Shown: positions 1-8,132 of the stretch, piece after piece
How positions within the stretch are numbered: the first letter of the stretch is position 1
Layout of the letters: every line of letters starts with the position of its first letter
Source: Candidatus Obscuribacter sp.
GTDB lineage: Bacteria > Cyanobacteriota > Vampirovibrionia > Obscuribacterales > Obscuribacteraceae
Assembly: GCA_016718315.1 (NCBI GenBank)
Contig: JADKDV010000005.1
Coordinates: 372,001-436,000 of the forward strand
Direction of reading: 5' to 3'
DNA length: 64,000 bases
The notes under the pieces: model-generated
Databases searched by the model: none
What the model was told of the DNA's origin: nothing
Seen by the model: the letters and a program-made list of their open reading frames with translations, nothing else
Program-made: the position numbers and the translations under genes

Positions 1-294
1 TCGGACCTGACCAATTTGAGCGAGCTTTCTGGAGCTCCCGATGGCATGTATCTCTCGCCCGGTGCTTGCGAGGAGACCATTCGCTTCTTCGCCTTCACCC
101 GCACGGTGAGCCGCCCTGAGCTCAACGCCATGCAAGGCAAGTGCACCGGTGCTCTCGATGAAGGTGAGCAAATCACCCTCAAGATTGTCGAGCTGGATGC
201 GCTACTCGGCCTGCCCGACGCCAAGTCGGTGGTGGCCTACACGCTCTTCCAGCAGCACAAGGACAAGGTGCGAGATCTGACCGTAGCTGCCTAG
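1..294 (+). CDS. NUDIX hydrolase, C-terminal part (ADP-sugar pyrophosphatase-like)
   Basis: The reading frame is open from base 1, so the gene begins before the window and only its last 97 codons are seen. The segment around YLSPGACEETIRFFAF matches the region of NUDIX sugar-nucleotide pyrophosphatases that follows the catalytic box (known family pattern: SPGGCDEEI...F). The NUDIX box itself would lie upstream and is not visible. Such enzymes hydrolyse ADP-ribose or ADP-sugars in the cytoplasm. The C-terminal half (TLKIVELDALLGLPDAKS, then an amphipathic helix) fits the usual end of the family. Substrate cannot be deduced from this fragment. The next gene is on the same strand after 131 bases. 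Confidence 0.6.
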   Translation, partial: SDLTNLSELSGAPDGMYLSPGACEETIRFFAFTRTVSRPELNAMQGKCTGALDEGEQITLKIVELDALLGLPDAKSVVAYTLFQQHKDKVRDLTVAA

Positions 295-425
295 TAACGG
301 ACGCTGCGGTCAGGTTTACTTGAGCTAACAGCGTCGCGCAGTCACTCCTGCTTGCAGGCATGTGACTGCGCCATTCTGATTGCGCGTGCGCCAAATTGAT
401 CACACAAAACCTAGAGGTCCAATCA

Positions 426-1547
426 ATGGATTCCAAGAATAGGCCAAAACTACCCGTCGTTATTCCGCTCTTTCGCAATTTGTTTGTCATCACCGATCCC
501 GGCCGCGACCAGGACGATGAAGACGTGCTCGTCATGCTCAACCGCCTAATCCGGCTGCAGATTTTGCAGGTCATGGGTGTGGTGGCAAACATGGCACCGG
601 CTGTCCAGCGTGCGCGCCTGGCCAAGGGCTCACTCAACCAGCTCGGTCATACCGATATCCCGGTGGGTATTGGCTCCACCTGCCTGCAAAAGGAAGATGA
701 CGGGCTCGACTATCAGTTTGCAGTGAGCTATCTGGCCGAGCGTGAGACTCTGGTCAATGGCGAAGAGCTTATCCTCGAGACCCTACGTCAGGCTCGTCCC
801 AAGAGCATCGTGCTCTTGCTCATCTCCGGTCTGACCGATGCGGCTGCTGTCTTGCGTGAGCATCATTACCTCTTTAGCCAGGCGGTGCGGCGCGTCGTCA
901 TCATGGGCGGTGTCATGACCAAGGATGAGACTCCGGTGCTCGACGCTGACGGTCGCATGTTGCCTGACATGACCGCGCAAAATCACGCTTTTGACAAGGA
1001 GTCGACGGCGTTTCTCTATCGGCAGCTCCAGGACATGGGCATCCCCATCACGGTGGTGTCGCGTCACTCTGCCACTGCCGCCAAGACACCACGTGCTGTC
1101 TATGACGAAATGGCTGCCACCGGTCATCCTATCGGTGTGCGCTTGCTCGAAGCTCAGAAGAAGGCTATCGAGGAGCTGTGGCGCCGCGTCTTTATGGCCG
1201 AAGGTGATCCTGCTCGCCATGGTCTGCCCATGCGCTGCGACCGTAATTGGTTTCAGTCGGCCTTTCTGGGTGGCAAGGGGGCTGATCGCAAGGCGGAAGA
1301 CAGCATCTGGGATCTGGTCGAGAGTTTTAACCTCTATGACCCGGTCACGCTTGTTGCCTGCATTCCCAACCTGCGCGAGCATTTCTTCTCCCCCACTGTG
1401 GTAGAAGTCCACGGCGTTGAGCATCTGGTCGTCGGTGTCTCGGCTACCACTCATAATGTGCGAGACCCGGCCGCTCTGGCTGAGTTTCTCAAGTCGATGC
1501 TGGTGGAGAGTCTGGTCAACGCTCTCGCTGAGCAAAAGGCGGCGTAG
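426..1547 (+). CDS. inosine/uridine-preferring nucleoside hydrolase family protein
   Basis: A 373-aa protein. Near the N-terminus (residues 23-33) it has TDPGRDQDDED, the calcium-binding Asp cluster of nucleoside hydrolases (known pattern DxDxxxDD), followed by VMLN and VVANMAP as in the family. These enzymes cleave the N-glycosidic bond of ribonucleosides to free base and ribose. The family is usually about 310-350 aa, so this one is slightly long. Start chosen at ATG 426 because AGAGG lies at 413-417, eight bases upstream; a TTG at 396 is also in frame but has no ribosome-binding site. Followed by a hairpin at 1586-1625. Substrate preference is not readable; divergent members can have other N-glycosidic substrates. 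Confidence 0.75.
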   Translation: MDSKNRPKLPVVIPLFRNLFVITDPGRDQDDEDVLVMLNRLIRLQILQVMGVVANMAPAVQRARLAKGSLNQLGHTDIPVGIGSTCLQKEDDGLDYQFAVSYLAERETLVNGEELILETLRQARPKSIVLLLISGLTDAAAVLREHHYLFSQAVRRVVIMGGVMTKDETPVLDADGRMLPDMTAQNHAFDKESTAFLYRQLQDMGIPITVVSRHSATAAKTPRAVYDEMAATGHPIGVRLLEAQKKAIEELWRRVFMAEGDPARHGLPMRCDRNWFQSAFLGGKGADRKAEDSIWDLVESFNLYDPVTLVACIPNLREHFFSPTVVEVHGVEHLVVGVSATTHNVRDPAALAEFLKSMLVESLVNALAEQKAA

Positions 1548-1585
1548 TACAAGAGTATGCTGTAGGTTAGCTGCTTGCAATGTTA

Positions 1586-1625
1586 GGACAGCCAGCGAGT
1601 GTCTTTTGAGACAACGTTGGCTGTC
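1586..1625 (+). terminator. terminator-like hairpin after the nucleoside hydrolase
   Basis: GGACAGCCA at the left pairs with TGGCTGTCC at the right, with a mostly paired inner part (about TGTCT/GAGACA). It lacks a long U-tract (followed by CCCTAACTT), so termination strength is uncertain. Confidence 0.4.
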
Positions 1626-1798
1626 CCCCTAACTTATTAAAAGGCTTCCTATCACTTTGCTTGAGGTAGCCGCAAGTTTTATAATTTTGGGACGTGATAC
1701 TATACTGTAGAGTATATTTAAAATAGCAAAATACCAACAGAATAAGGCTCAGTCCATCGAGATAAGGCACGGTTTTGTGCCAGTCTTAAGAATGTTGC

Positions 1799-1823
1799 CG
1801 AGACGGACCATTGGTCCGTCTCG
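1799..1823. terminator. perfect 11-bp stem, possible bidirectional terminator or operator
   Basis: CGAGACGGACC - ATT - GGTCCGTCTCG is a perfect inverted repeat with a three-base loop. It lies between two convergent genes and so could end transcription from either side, but there is no T-run on either flank. A protein-binding palindrome is the alternative. Confidence 0.4.
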
Positions 1824-1899
1824 AGCCAGGCCCGTTAGAGGGCATCGCGACTGGTATTAGTGTTTATACCGTGGCGAGATGATGATGGGATCTGTAGTA

Positions 1900-2265
1900 T
1901 CAGATCCGGAAGGGACGCCAGCAGGCAAGATAGCTGCCCACGCCCGCTGTGGCGCCGACGATCAAGACCTTGATGTGGAACGTGGCCATAAGCGAGGACA
2001 TGGCCGGCTCGGACAAGGAAACAGCAACGAGGACGAGTTGCAGCACGGCGACGATGGAGAAGAAATTGACCGAAAGGATGCGCCCGAAGCTGGCATTGCT
2101 GCGCAGAAGGCGGGTGCTCAGAAAGGTCGAAATCAGTCCAGCGGCAGCGCTGAGGGCAGCATTGGCGATCATGGTGTTGACGCTGAGATGGTAGATGCTG
2201 AAGAAGCTGGTGGCGACGAGGGCGAAGATAGCGGAGAGCGCGAAGTTCTTGACGGTGTCTGACAT
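1900..2265 (-). CDS. small integral membrane protein, unknown function
   Basis: A 121-aa protein with several hydrophobic stretches (starting MSDTVKNFALSAIFALVATS, then about residues 35-55, 67-90 and 98-116), so probably four membrane helices. I do not recognise the family. Start chosen at ATG 2265, about ten bases after AAAAAGGG; a GTG 16 codons upstream is in frame but poorly supported. No neighbour is obviously linked: the next minus-strand gene upstream is the MocR-type regulator, which ends about 290 bases away. Confidence 0.55.
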   Translation of the reverse strand: MSDTVKNFALSAIFALVATSFFSIYHLSVNTMIANAALSAAAGLISTFLSTRLLRSNASFGRILSVNFFSIVAVLQLVLVAVSLSEPAMSSLMATFHIKVLIVGATAGVGSYLACWRPFRI

Positions 2266-2555
2266 GGTAAAGCCCTTTTTGTCAGTTGCGGGAATTTGTT
2301 GATAGCGCGACACACCCTGTTAAGTCAGGCAGAACTCAAACTAGCGAGAGCAAAATAGACCGGCATAAAAGGCTCTGACTTAAATCAGGTGCTAACGGTC
2401 TACAAGGCTGATAGGAAGGTATGGAAGTGAGTGGTGGGTTCTGTCGATAAAAGAGGGTGGTAATTTGATCTACAACTTTGCCTATTGGTAATGCAATAAA
2501 GTTATCCTGGTACTGTCATTAACTTTGTGCAACTTCCTGGGCGCAAGCCGCGCCA

Positions 2556-4022
2556 TCACTGCACAGCTCTGGCCAGGCGTTTTATGCCTTCCTTTATGCG
2601 ACTTTCGGTAAGTGTGCCGAAGCCCAGAATAAACTGGTTTTGGCAGGCGTTTTGTTTGTTTGCGCAGAAGTGTTCTGTGGGAGTGATAATGACTCCATTG
2701 TCGCGTGCTCGATTGACTACTTCGCCAGTCGGTAGGGCAAGATCAAAATTGACGGTAATAAATATGCCGCACTGATCGCCTTGCACTTTATGCTGGCCTT
2801 TAAAATGCTTTTGCAGGCTCTCAATTAGTGTATTTCTTCTATCGCTATAGAGGCTGCGTGTACGTTTCCAGTGTCTCTCAAGGTCGCCACTGTCTATAAA
2901 AGCAGCCAGTGTTTTTTGCAACTGACTATTTACTGCTTCTCCAGATAGCGCCCGGCCCCTCTCGTAAAGTGGCACCAGTGCTCTGGGCACGATTATGTAA
3001 CCCAGTCCAATTGTGGGAAAGAGCAATTGATTAAAGGTGCCTGAATAAATAACACAGCCTTGTTTGTCGAGACTCATCAAACTGGGGATGGGCTTGCCGT
3101 GTGCGTGATACTCACTGTCAAAATCGTCTTCAAGAATTATGGAATCGGTCTGCTTTGCGTAGTCGAGCAATTCCAGGCGCCTTGGCAGAGACATTGTCAC
3201 CCCGGTCGGAAACTGGTGCGATGGTGTGAGATAAAAAAGTCGGGGCTGGTCCGATCTATTTATCCTCGCTTTATCGATAGACAGTCCCTGTCTATCGATG
3301 GGCTGATACACAACACTGGCGCCATTGGCCTTAAAGATACTGGCGGCAAAAGGATAGCCAGGATCTTCCATGATTACGGTACTGCCGGTAGTGGTATGGA
3401 GTCGCGCTATTAGATCCAGCCCCTGATGCAAGCCAGAGACGATTATCACTTGTTGAGAGTCTACCGTCATGCCGCGCATTCTTGCCACCATATCGGCAAC
3501 GGCTGCTCTCAGCTGGGGGAGTCCTGTTGGTCCTCCGGCGCTAATCAGGTCGGATTTTGTGGCAGTGCGCGTGATCCGACCATAGAGTCTGCTCCATTCA
3601 GCATGGGGAAAATGCCCTAGTTCGGGATGACCAAATTGAAAGACAATATCGCTACTTTTGGTTTGACTGGTCGATTTGACGCTGGCTTGTTCTGCTTCCT
3701 GTTTAAAATGCGAACGCTCTTTGTTTTTAACTGGTCGCCCTGGTCTTGCTTTTACCTGCTTTGTCGGTGTTGTCTTGAGCGCGCTTTGCACGTATGTGCC
3801 GGAGCCGTGTCGACTTTCGAGGTAGCCTTCGGAGATCAGTTGCTCAAAGGCCACATTGATGGTTGGGCGGGAAACATCCAAGGACTCTGCTAACAATCTT
3901 GAGGAGGCAATGCGCACGCCTGGCTTGAGGGCGCCGCTCAAAATTTGGTCTTTGATCTGCTGGTAGATTTGCTGGCTCAGCTCAGTGCGAGAGTTGCGAT
4001 CTAGCGTCAATCCATACTTCAA
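2556..4022 (-). CDS. MocR-type GntR/aminotransferase-fold regulator lacking the PLP lysine
   Basis: About 488 aa. An N-terminal GntR winged helix (about residues 5-80; LSQQIYQQIKDQILSG and SRPTINVAFEQL are typical) is joined by a Lys/Ser-rich linker to a class-I aminotransferase-like domain, as in PdxR/MocR regulators. The aminotransferase part keeps DPGYPFA, the P(S)HQFPTGVTMS segment and EDDFDSEY. In the normal Schiff-base motif (GTFSKTLFPALRLGY) this protein reads GTFNQLLFPTIGLGY: the PLP-binding Lys is Gln and the later Arg is Gly. It therefore probably cannot form an internal aldimine and may sense another ligand. Start set at TTG 4022 because GAGG lies six bases upstream (4029-4032); the frame stays open to a GTG at 4112. 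Divergent from the 4446 gene. Confidence 0.8.
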   Translation of the reverse strand: MKYGLTLDRNSRTELSQQIYQQIKDQILSGALKPGVRIASSRLLAESLDVSRPTINVAFEQLISEGYLESRHGSGTYVQSALKTTPTKQVKARPGRPVKNKERSHFKQEAEQASVKSTSQTKSSDIVFQFGHPELGHFPHAEWSRLYGRITRTATKSDLISAGGPTGLPQLRAAVADMVARMRGMTVDSQQVIIVSGLHQGLDLIARLHTTTGSTVIMEDPGYPFAASIFKANGASVVYQPIDRQGLSIDKARINRSDQPRLFYLTPSHQFPTGVTMSLPRRLELLDYAKQTDSIILEDDFDSEYHAHGKPIPSLMSLDKQGCVIYSGTFNQLLFPTIGLGYIIVPRALVPLYERGRALSGEAVNSQLQKTLAAFIDSGDLERHWKRTRSLYSDRRNTLIESLQKHFKGQHKVQGDQCGIFITVNFDLALPTGEVVNRARDNGVIITPTEHFCANKQNACQNQFILGFGTLTESRIKEGIKRLARAVQ

Positions 4023-4445
4023 GAGATACCTCGATGACACCAGTAAAAACCAACAGACGCTGTAACTATTTTGGCATAAATCCGTAAATGGCCTAGACCT
4101 GACAAGCGGCACATACCAATCGTTGGTGTTTTTTACTCGCTGGCGCTATCTGCGCAAAGCCTCTGAGCAACGCATTTTACAAAACCCTTATATCTTGCAG
4201 TCTCGCGCTAAGCAGATATTGCAATAGATCTTGTTTGTCTACGTGGTAATCCCCGCCTTAAGCTTGTTTGAAAAGAGCATTAATTGCATGGTCATAGATA
4301 TCTAATCACTTCCACCCACTTAAACCAAAAGGCATTTTTCACCACCAAGCTCTTTATTACGTCCAATCGACTGAGCAACTGGCGTTGCTTATCTGCTGTC
4401 GATTTTTTGACTATACCCAAAGCTAGCAACAACGAAAGGACTACG
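4023..4445. other. divergent intergenic region
   Basis: Lies between the MocR-type regulator (minus) and the 4446 gene (plus). MocR regulators often control a divergent neighbour, so the region may carry an operator, but I could not single out direct repeats or a convincing promoter by eye. Upstream extensions of both flanking frames exist here and are judged untranslated. Confidence 0.4.
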
Positions 4446-4913
4446 ATGACCTTTGCTCAATCTGAGAGAGTGGCACTGAGCCAGGCCAGCATGGCTATCC
4501 TGATGCGTGAGCTAAATGTAGCCACTGTGACCAGCATCACTGTGGTGCCCACTGAACACTATCTGGGTCGTGTGGAATACAGCATGATGCCTGACCTCTG
4601 CACGGTTGGTACTCTGAAAAACCGTTTGGTGGCCAATCTCAGCAATGTCTGTGGTGGCAATCTGGCTGGGGCAGACTTTGTCGGTGACTCTGGTACCTGG
4701 CACACTGCCCATGAACTGGCCACGCGCATCGCCGACATGGAAAACCCTGATTGGCGCGATACCCAGAGCTATTTGCAGACCTATATCTTGCAGAGCTGCA
4801 TGCTCAGAGCAAGCACACTCGTTGCAAACAACGAGTCGCGTATTCGCAGTCTTGCTGCGCGGCTCGTGCAAAAGGGCGAACTCAAAGGCGCCGACCTGGT
4901 GGCATTCTTTTAG
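4446..4913 (+). CDS. degenerate FtsH (M41) peptidase-domain-like protein without catalytic residues
   Basis: A 155-aa protein whose layout follows the C-terminal peptidase domain of FtsH. VTSITVVPTEHYLGRVEY corresponds to VHKVTIIPRG..LGYT; the segment with LKNRLVANLSNVCGGNLA corresponds to LLDRIAVLLGGRAAEE; HELATRIADM corresponds to LEQATRLARAM; and the tail LVANNESRIRSLAARLVQKGEL corresponds to LLTENREKLEALAEALLEKETL. At the position of the zinc motif HEAGH it reads SQASM, and the third zinc ligand (Asp) is also absent, so it cannot be a zinc protease. Start at ATG 4446 with AAAGGA five to six bases upstream; an in-frame upstream extension is disregarded. The next gene follows after 71 bases in the same direction, suggesting an operon. 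Role unknown: perhaps an adaptor or substrate-binding protein. The homology is my reading of the pattern, not a computed alignment. Confidence 0.6.
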   Translation: MTFAQSERVALSQASMAILMRELNVATVTSITVVPTEHYLGRVEYSMMPDLCTVGTLKNRLVANLSNVCGGNLAGADFVGDSGTWHTAHELATRIADMENPDWRDTQSYLQTYILQSCMLRASTLVANNESRIRSLAARLVQKGELKGADLVAFF

Positions 4914-4984
4914 CCGCCCTCTACACGCGTTGCACTGAACCCTCAAACGAAACTCTAAAACTCTCAAAAAGAGAAAGAGAAAAC

Positions 4985-6247
4985 ATGACCAATAACAATC
5001 AGAATACCCCAGCTCTTGAAGCCATGTCCTTTTATCACCCCCATGGGATGGTGCCGGCATGGAAAAACGCCACTGATTTTGGCGGGGCAAACGGTCGCGT
5101 GGCTACGCTGCCCGACATCATCGCCGCTCGTCTGGGCACAAAGGCCGCTCCCAGCTCCTTTGCCTGGGACAACCATTTCACCACTGCCACTGCCGAGTAC
5201 GTCGGGATTTCGGCCAGTGGCCGCAAAGTTATCATTGTCGCCCACGGTGTCGGGCCCATGGCCACCATCGAGGGTGTGCTCAAGGCTTATAGCTACGAGT
5301 ACAAAGACAAGGAGCGCAATCGCCGCGGTGGTCGCATCACGCAGGAGGAATTTCTCAAGCTGGAGGCGGGTCACTATGGACCGGTGGCTGTGGTCGACAT
5401 GGAGGAATTGCTCGGGCGCTACAAGTACGCTCTCTATGAGGTCTTGACCGAGAGCCAGGCCATTGCCGAACCGCTGATGGAGGCTCGTCTCGGTGCCAAC
5501 TACAAGAAGTATCTGCGTCAGCATGCGGTGGCCTGCCGGGACTACCAGGAGGGTCGTTACAAGCGCAAAGATCCGCATATCATCCGCATGGAGTCATCGA
5601 GCAATTGCTCCTACGTGTACAAGCAAATCGAGCCGGGCTATGCTCTCGCTCATCTGCTCAGCATCACTCAGGCGCAGGGGCTCGGGCATAGCAGCGGCAA
5701 CGAAAGCTACTCGAGCCTGGTCTCGGCAATCTCCTGCCACGACTGGACTGACGGAGTGCGACTGGCTGGTGTGCGCAGTGCGGCTGGTCCCAGTGACATC
5801 CACCGCGGGCTTAGCAGTCTGAACCGGGCTATCAAAAGCCACTTGCCGCTCTTGCTCAAGCCGGTCTCCGCAACACCTGATGTCGGACTGCGTCCGCTCT
5901 GCCAGTACGGCGATCGCTGGTTTGCCCAGTACCTCAAGCAGGGCGCCGGTATGGACACAGGAGCACCGGAGTATGTCGTGACTAGCATGCAAAAGGTGGA
6001 GGGTGGACCGTCCTACCTGACCACTCGGTCCAGTGGCATGCACTTCACATACGACATCAAAGAAGTCGCCCGCGTAGCCCCGGTCGGCGCCAATGCCTAC
6101 CACCTGCCTGGCCCGATTGGCTTTGGCGAAGAAGGCCATGTCGCTCCGATTGTGTTTTATCGGGTCGAACTGGATGTGACAAGCCGTGTGCGCAAGGAAG
6201 CCGAAATCTACGACGATTTGGCTTTGATGCTCAAGCTTGTTGCTTGA
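4985..6247 (+). CDS. conserved-looking protein of unknown function (420 aa)
   Basis: I do not recognise the family. The 420-aa product has no signal peptide or membrane segment. It begins MTNNNQNTPALEAMSFYHPHG and contains a hydrophobic core segment VIIVAHGVGPMATIEGVL (about residues 80-97), a Lys/Arg/Glu-rich part, and a C-terminal part with VFYRVELDVTSRVRKEAEIYDDLALMLKLV. Start at ATG 4985 after a purine-rich GAGAAAGAG; an in-frame extension to 4751 overlaps the upstream gene and is rejected. It lies 71 bases behind the M41-like pseudo-peptidase and ends in a strong terminator at 6325-6348, so the two probably form a bicistronic unit. Confidence 0.6.
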   Translation: MTNNNQNTPALEAMSFYHPHGMVPAWKNATDFGGANGRVATLPDIIAARLGTKAAPSSFAWDNHFTTATAEYVGISASGRKVIIVAHGVGPMATIEGVLKAYSYEYKDKERNRRGGRITQEEFLKLEAGHYGPVAVVDMEELLGRYKYALYEVLTESQAIAEPLMEARLGANYKKYLRQHAVACRDYQEGRYKRKDPHIIRMESSSNCSYVYKQIEPGYALAHLLSITQAQGLGHSSGNESYSSLVSAISCHDWTDGVRLAGVRSAAGPSDIHRGLSSLNRAIKSHLPLLLKPVSATPDVGLRPLCQYGDRWFAQYLKQGAGMDTGAPEYVVTSMQKVEGGPSYLTTRSSGMHFTYDIKEVARVAPVGANAYHLPGPIGFGEEGHVAPIVFYRVELDVTSRVRKEAEIYDDLALMLKLVA

Positions 6248-6324
6248 ATCTGTGAAGCGCTCTATGAGTGCTTGATGATTCCGGTTGCCTGGCGCTAACA
6301 ATGGCTCTGGACGTGATGATAGAT

Positions 6325-6370
6325 GGAGGGGAGCCCGGGCTCCCCTCCGATGCTTTGGTTTTTCTTTTTC
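6325..6370 (+). terminator. rho-independent terminator of the 4446-6247 unit
   Basis: A GC-rich self-complementary stem (GGAGGGGAGCCC/GGGCTCCCCTCC, 6325-6348) is followed by a T-rich tract (TTTGGTTTTTCTTTTTC). Confidence 0.75.
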
Positions 6371-6408
6371 TTTTGGACAGCAATACTATAACGTGTAGCA
6401 TAAATGCA

Positions 6409-6445
6409 TAAAAAAGAGAGAAAGGCAGCCGAAGCTGCCTCTCTC
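6409..6445 (-). terminator. rho-independent terminator of the cyanophycinase-like gene
   Basis: On the minus strand GAGAGGCAGC - TTCG - GCTGCCTTTCTC is followed by a run of T (A-run at 6409-6415 on the plus strand). It lies just after the stop of the 6451-7185 gene. Confidence 0.75.
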
Positions 6446-6450
6446 AGGGT

Positions 6451-7185
6451 TTACAACGTGATGCTGTCGCCATGCGAAAGCACCGACACAAGCATGTCGT
6501 AGACGCTGGCGCGCTTGTCACCTTTGTCCGTAAGAGTGCTGCGGTGCGTCGGTGTGCGTCGATAGATGCGCACGTGACCGGCACCGTAGGCAGTGGCGAC
6601 GCGGCCTGTGATTTCGACAGCAGTGTCCTCGTCAAGCCCGATGCCAATCTTGTCATCGACCAGGCTGACAGCCGCCATGAGACGATCTGTGCGCTCACGT
6701 TGCTTGACGTGAGTGTCGACGATGCAGTTGGGCAAGAAGCTAAAGCCCTGAGTGAGCAAGAGCGACCGCGACCGCAAGAGTCCGTCGTCCATGCCGCCGG
6801 CAATCATCGTCTCAGCAGCAATGGCAGCACCTGCGCTGGTGCCGGCAACAACACCGCCATCTTGCAGACGTTGACGCACTTGCAAGAGCAAGCCAGCGTC
6901 AAGGTCTGCAAACAGGCGGCTCTGGTCACCGCCGGTAAGGTAGACAGCGGTGGTGTCAGCTGGCAGGGACGCATTGCTGCCGGGGCGGATGGTGACGCAG
7001 CGAGCTGCTCCCAATCCGGTCAGCACCGCTGTGAGCTTTTCGCTGACTTCCTCGGGGATGCCGCTGGCATGTGGCAGGATGGCAATACAAGCTTTGTCTT
7101 TGCCACTCAACTCGACGAAGCGGGCAAGGCTCTGGTCAGCAGCTCCGCCGATGAGATAGAGCGTGCCTTTATCTGGCATTTTCAT
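6451..7185 (-). CDS. cyanophycinase-like S51 family peptidase
   Basis: A 244-aa protein with the S51 family marks: an N-terminal LYLIGGA, TGGDQSRLF (about residues 84-92), the nucleophile motif GTSAGAA with Ser117, and VDTHVKQRERTDRL (about 156-169), which matches the DTHF.QRGR..RL region of cyanophycinases. Cyanophycinase cleaves the nitrogen polymer cyanophycin to beta-Asp-Arg dipeptides; other S51 members are dipeptidase E or peptidases of unknown substrate. At 244 aa it is a little shorter than typical CphB (about 270). No signal peptide, so cytoplasmic. Start ATG 7185 with AGGA seven bases upstream. Bounded by terminators on both sides, so probably its own transcript. No cyanophycin synthetase is in the window. 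Confidence 0.75.
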   Translation of the reverse strand: MKMPDKGTLYLIGGAADQSLARFVELSGKDKACIAILPHASGIPEEVSEKLTAVLTGLGAARCVTIRPGSNASLPADTTAVYLTGGDQSRLFADLDAGLLLQVRQRLQDGGVVAGTSAGAAIAAETMIAGGMDDGLLRSRSLLLTQGFSFLPNCIVDTHVKQRERTDRLMAAVSLVDDKIGIGLDEDTAVEITGRVATAYGAGHVRIYRRTPTHRSTLTDKGDKRASVYDMLVSVLSHGDSITL

Positions 7186-7208
7186 GATTTTTCCTGATGT
7201 GAAAGATG

Positions 7209-7247
7209 AAAAACCCGGGGGCAGTGCATCGCTGCTCGACCCCCGGG
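7209..7247 (-). terminator. rho-independent terminator after pth2
   Basis: On the minus strand a long stem with CCCGGGGG/CCCCCGGG ends (7214-7247) is followed by five T (7209-7213). It separates pth2 from the cyanophycinase-like gene. Confidence 0.75.
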
Positions 7248-7254
7248 GCAGTTT

Positions 7255-7635
7255 TTAAAGCAGGCTCAAGTGCCCGCTCAGTTTGTCGACTTCTTCTTCG
7301 GCAGCTGGACCGAGGGCCAGGGCCGTGTAAGTCTTGACCCCGTGAAACTCGGTATGACCGAGGTCCTGCACGAGATGATGGTTGAGACCGCTGGCCTCTG
7401 CCGCCTCCACGATTGCGAGGAGATCAGCTTCGCTGTTGACACTGACCACGACTTTTTTGTAGTCGGCGCTGAGCCATTCCAGGACTTCTGGTGTGCTTTT
7501 GAGCCGGGGCAAAGCCGGGTCGGTATCGCGATCGAGCAGGGCTTCCTGGGCAGCGTGAGCGGCCTGGGCTGCCATTTTACCCTTGCGCATATTTAGATCT
7601 TTGCGCAGGATGATTACCATTTTGAGCTTTTTCAT
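7255..7635 (-). CDS. pth2: peptidyl-tRNA hydrolase, Pth2 (archaeal/eukaryal) type
   Basis: A 126-aa protein that covers the whole PTH2 fold: KMVIILRKDLNMRKGKMAAQAAHAA at the N-terminus (catalytic Lys and the conserved KGK.AAQ.AHAA), VVVSVNSEADLLAIVEAAEASGL in the middle, the DLGHTEF segment (family D.G.TE), then TALALGPAAEEEVDKLSGHLSLL at the end. The enzyme releases tRNA from prematurely dropped peptidyl-tRNA. Most bacteria use the unrelated Pth1, so a Pth2-type enzyme is notable; whether a Pth1 gene also exists cannot be seen here. Ends in a strong terminator. Confidence 0.85.
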   Translation of the reverse strand: MKKLKMVIILRKDLNMRKGKMAAQAAHAAQEALLDRDTDPALPRLKSTPEVLEWLSADYKKVVVSVNSEADLLAIVEAAEASGLNHHLVQDLGHTEFHGVKTYTALALGPAAEEEVDKLSGHLSLL

Positions 7636-7688
7636 AACTCACTCCACTGTTTAGAGATGATATAGAGATAGCTCAATTACCCGGTAAA

Positions 7689-7724
7689 AGCCAGTGAAGG
7701 CAAGCTAAGACTGGCTCAGCTTGC
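7689..7724 (-). promoter_or_regulatory. interleaved inverted repeats upstream of pth2
   Basis: Two seven-base pairs of complementary segments are interleaved: AGCCAGT (7689-7695) with ACTGGCT (7710-7716), and GCAAGCT (7700-7706) with AGCTTGC (7718-7724). They can form either of two exclusive hairpins or an H-type pseudoknot in the leader between the 7737-8045 gene and pth2. Function unknown. Confidence 0.35.
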
Positions 7725-7736
7725 TTCTTGAGCTGG

Positions 7737-8045
7737 TTACTTGGTCTCGGTGTTATCGCGACCGAAGTAGCCGGTGTAGACCGACCAGAGGCTGACGCTG
7801 ACGTAGACCACGTAAATGAGCATGATCATCATGCGCACCGGACCGCCAAAGGGGATCAGGAGCGGGGCGGCCATGAGAGCCAGGCTCGTGCCCACCACCG
7901 TCCAGGCGATGTGCTTGACGCGACGCTCACCAATGCTCGGCATGAGCCGGTTGCAGTGGTGGCTGATGAAGCGGAAGACTTTGCTGGCGCCAAAGGCGAC
8001 CACGGCAAAGAGGATGAGCGAGATGAAGGGGTGCGAGATAAACAT
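7737..8045 (-). CDS. small membrane protein, unknown function
   Basis: 102 aa, not recognised. It begins MFISHPFISLILFAVVAFGA (first membrane helix), followed by a basic/His-containing stretch (RFISHHCNRLMPSIGERRVKH) and two more hydrophobic helices (WTVVGTSLALMAAPLLIPFG and MMIMLIYVVYVSVSLW), then a polar tail ending DNTETK. Three helices are predicted by eye. It lies 87 bases downstream of the TerC-like gene on the same strand and may be cotranscribed. Confidence 0.55.
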   Translation of the reverse strand: MFISHPFISLILFAVVAFGASKVFRFISHHCNRLMPSIGERRVKHIAWTVVGTSLALMAAPLLIPFGGPVRMMIMLIYVVYVSVSLWSVYTGYFGRDNTETK

Positions 8046-8132
8046 GACTTATGTCCTCAGTTTGCGGATGTCCGCGGTGACAATGTTTGGCAGGCAGGAT
8101 TGCCGGCCTCTAGGTTGGATTTGCTTTTGGCC

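Larger units (their letters stand above)
1548..1899. other. intergenic region with two hairpins and a short palindrome
   Basis: Convergent gap between the nucleoside hydrolase and a minus-strand gene. It contains an imperfect terminator-like hairpin (1586-1625), a TATACT-gtag-AGTATA inverted repeat (1701-1716) and a perfect 11-bp hairpin (1799-1823). I see no convincing open reading frame. Confidence 0.6.
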
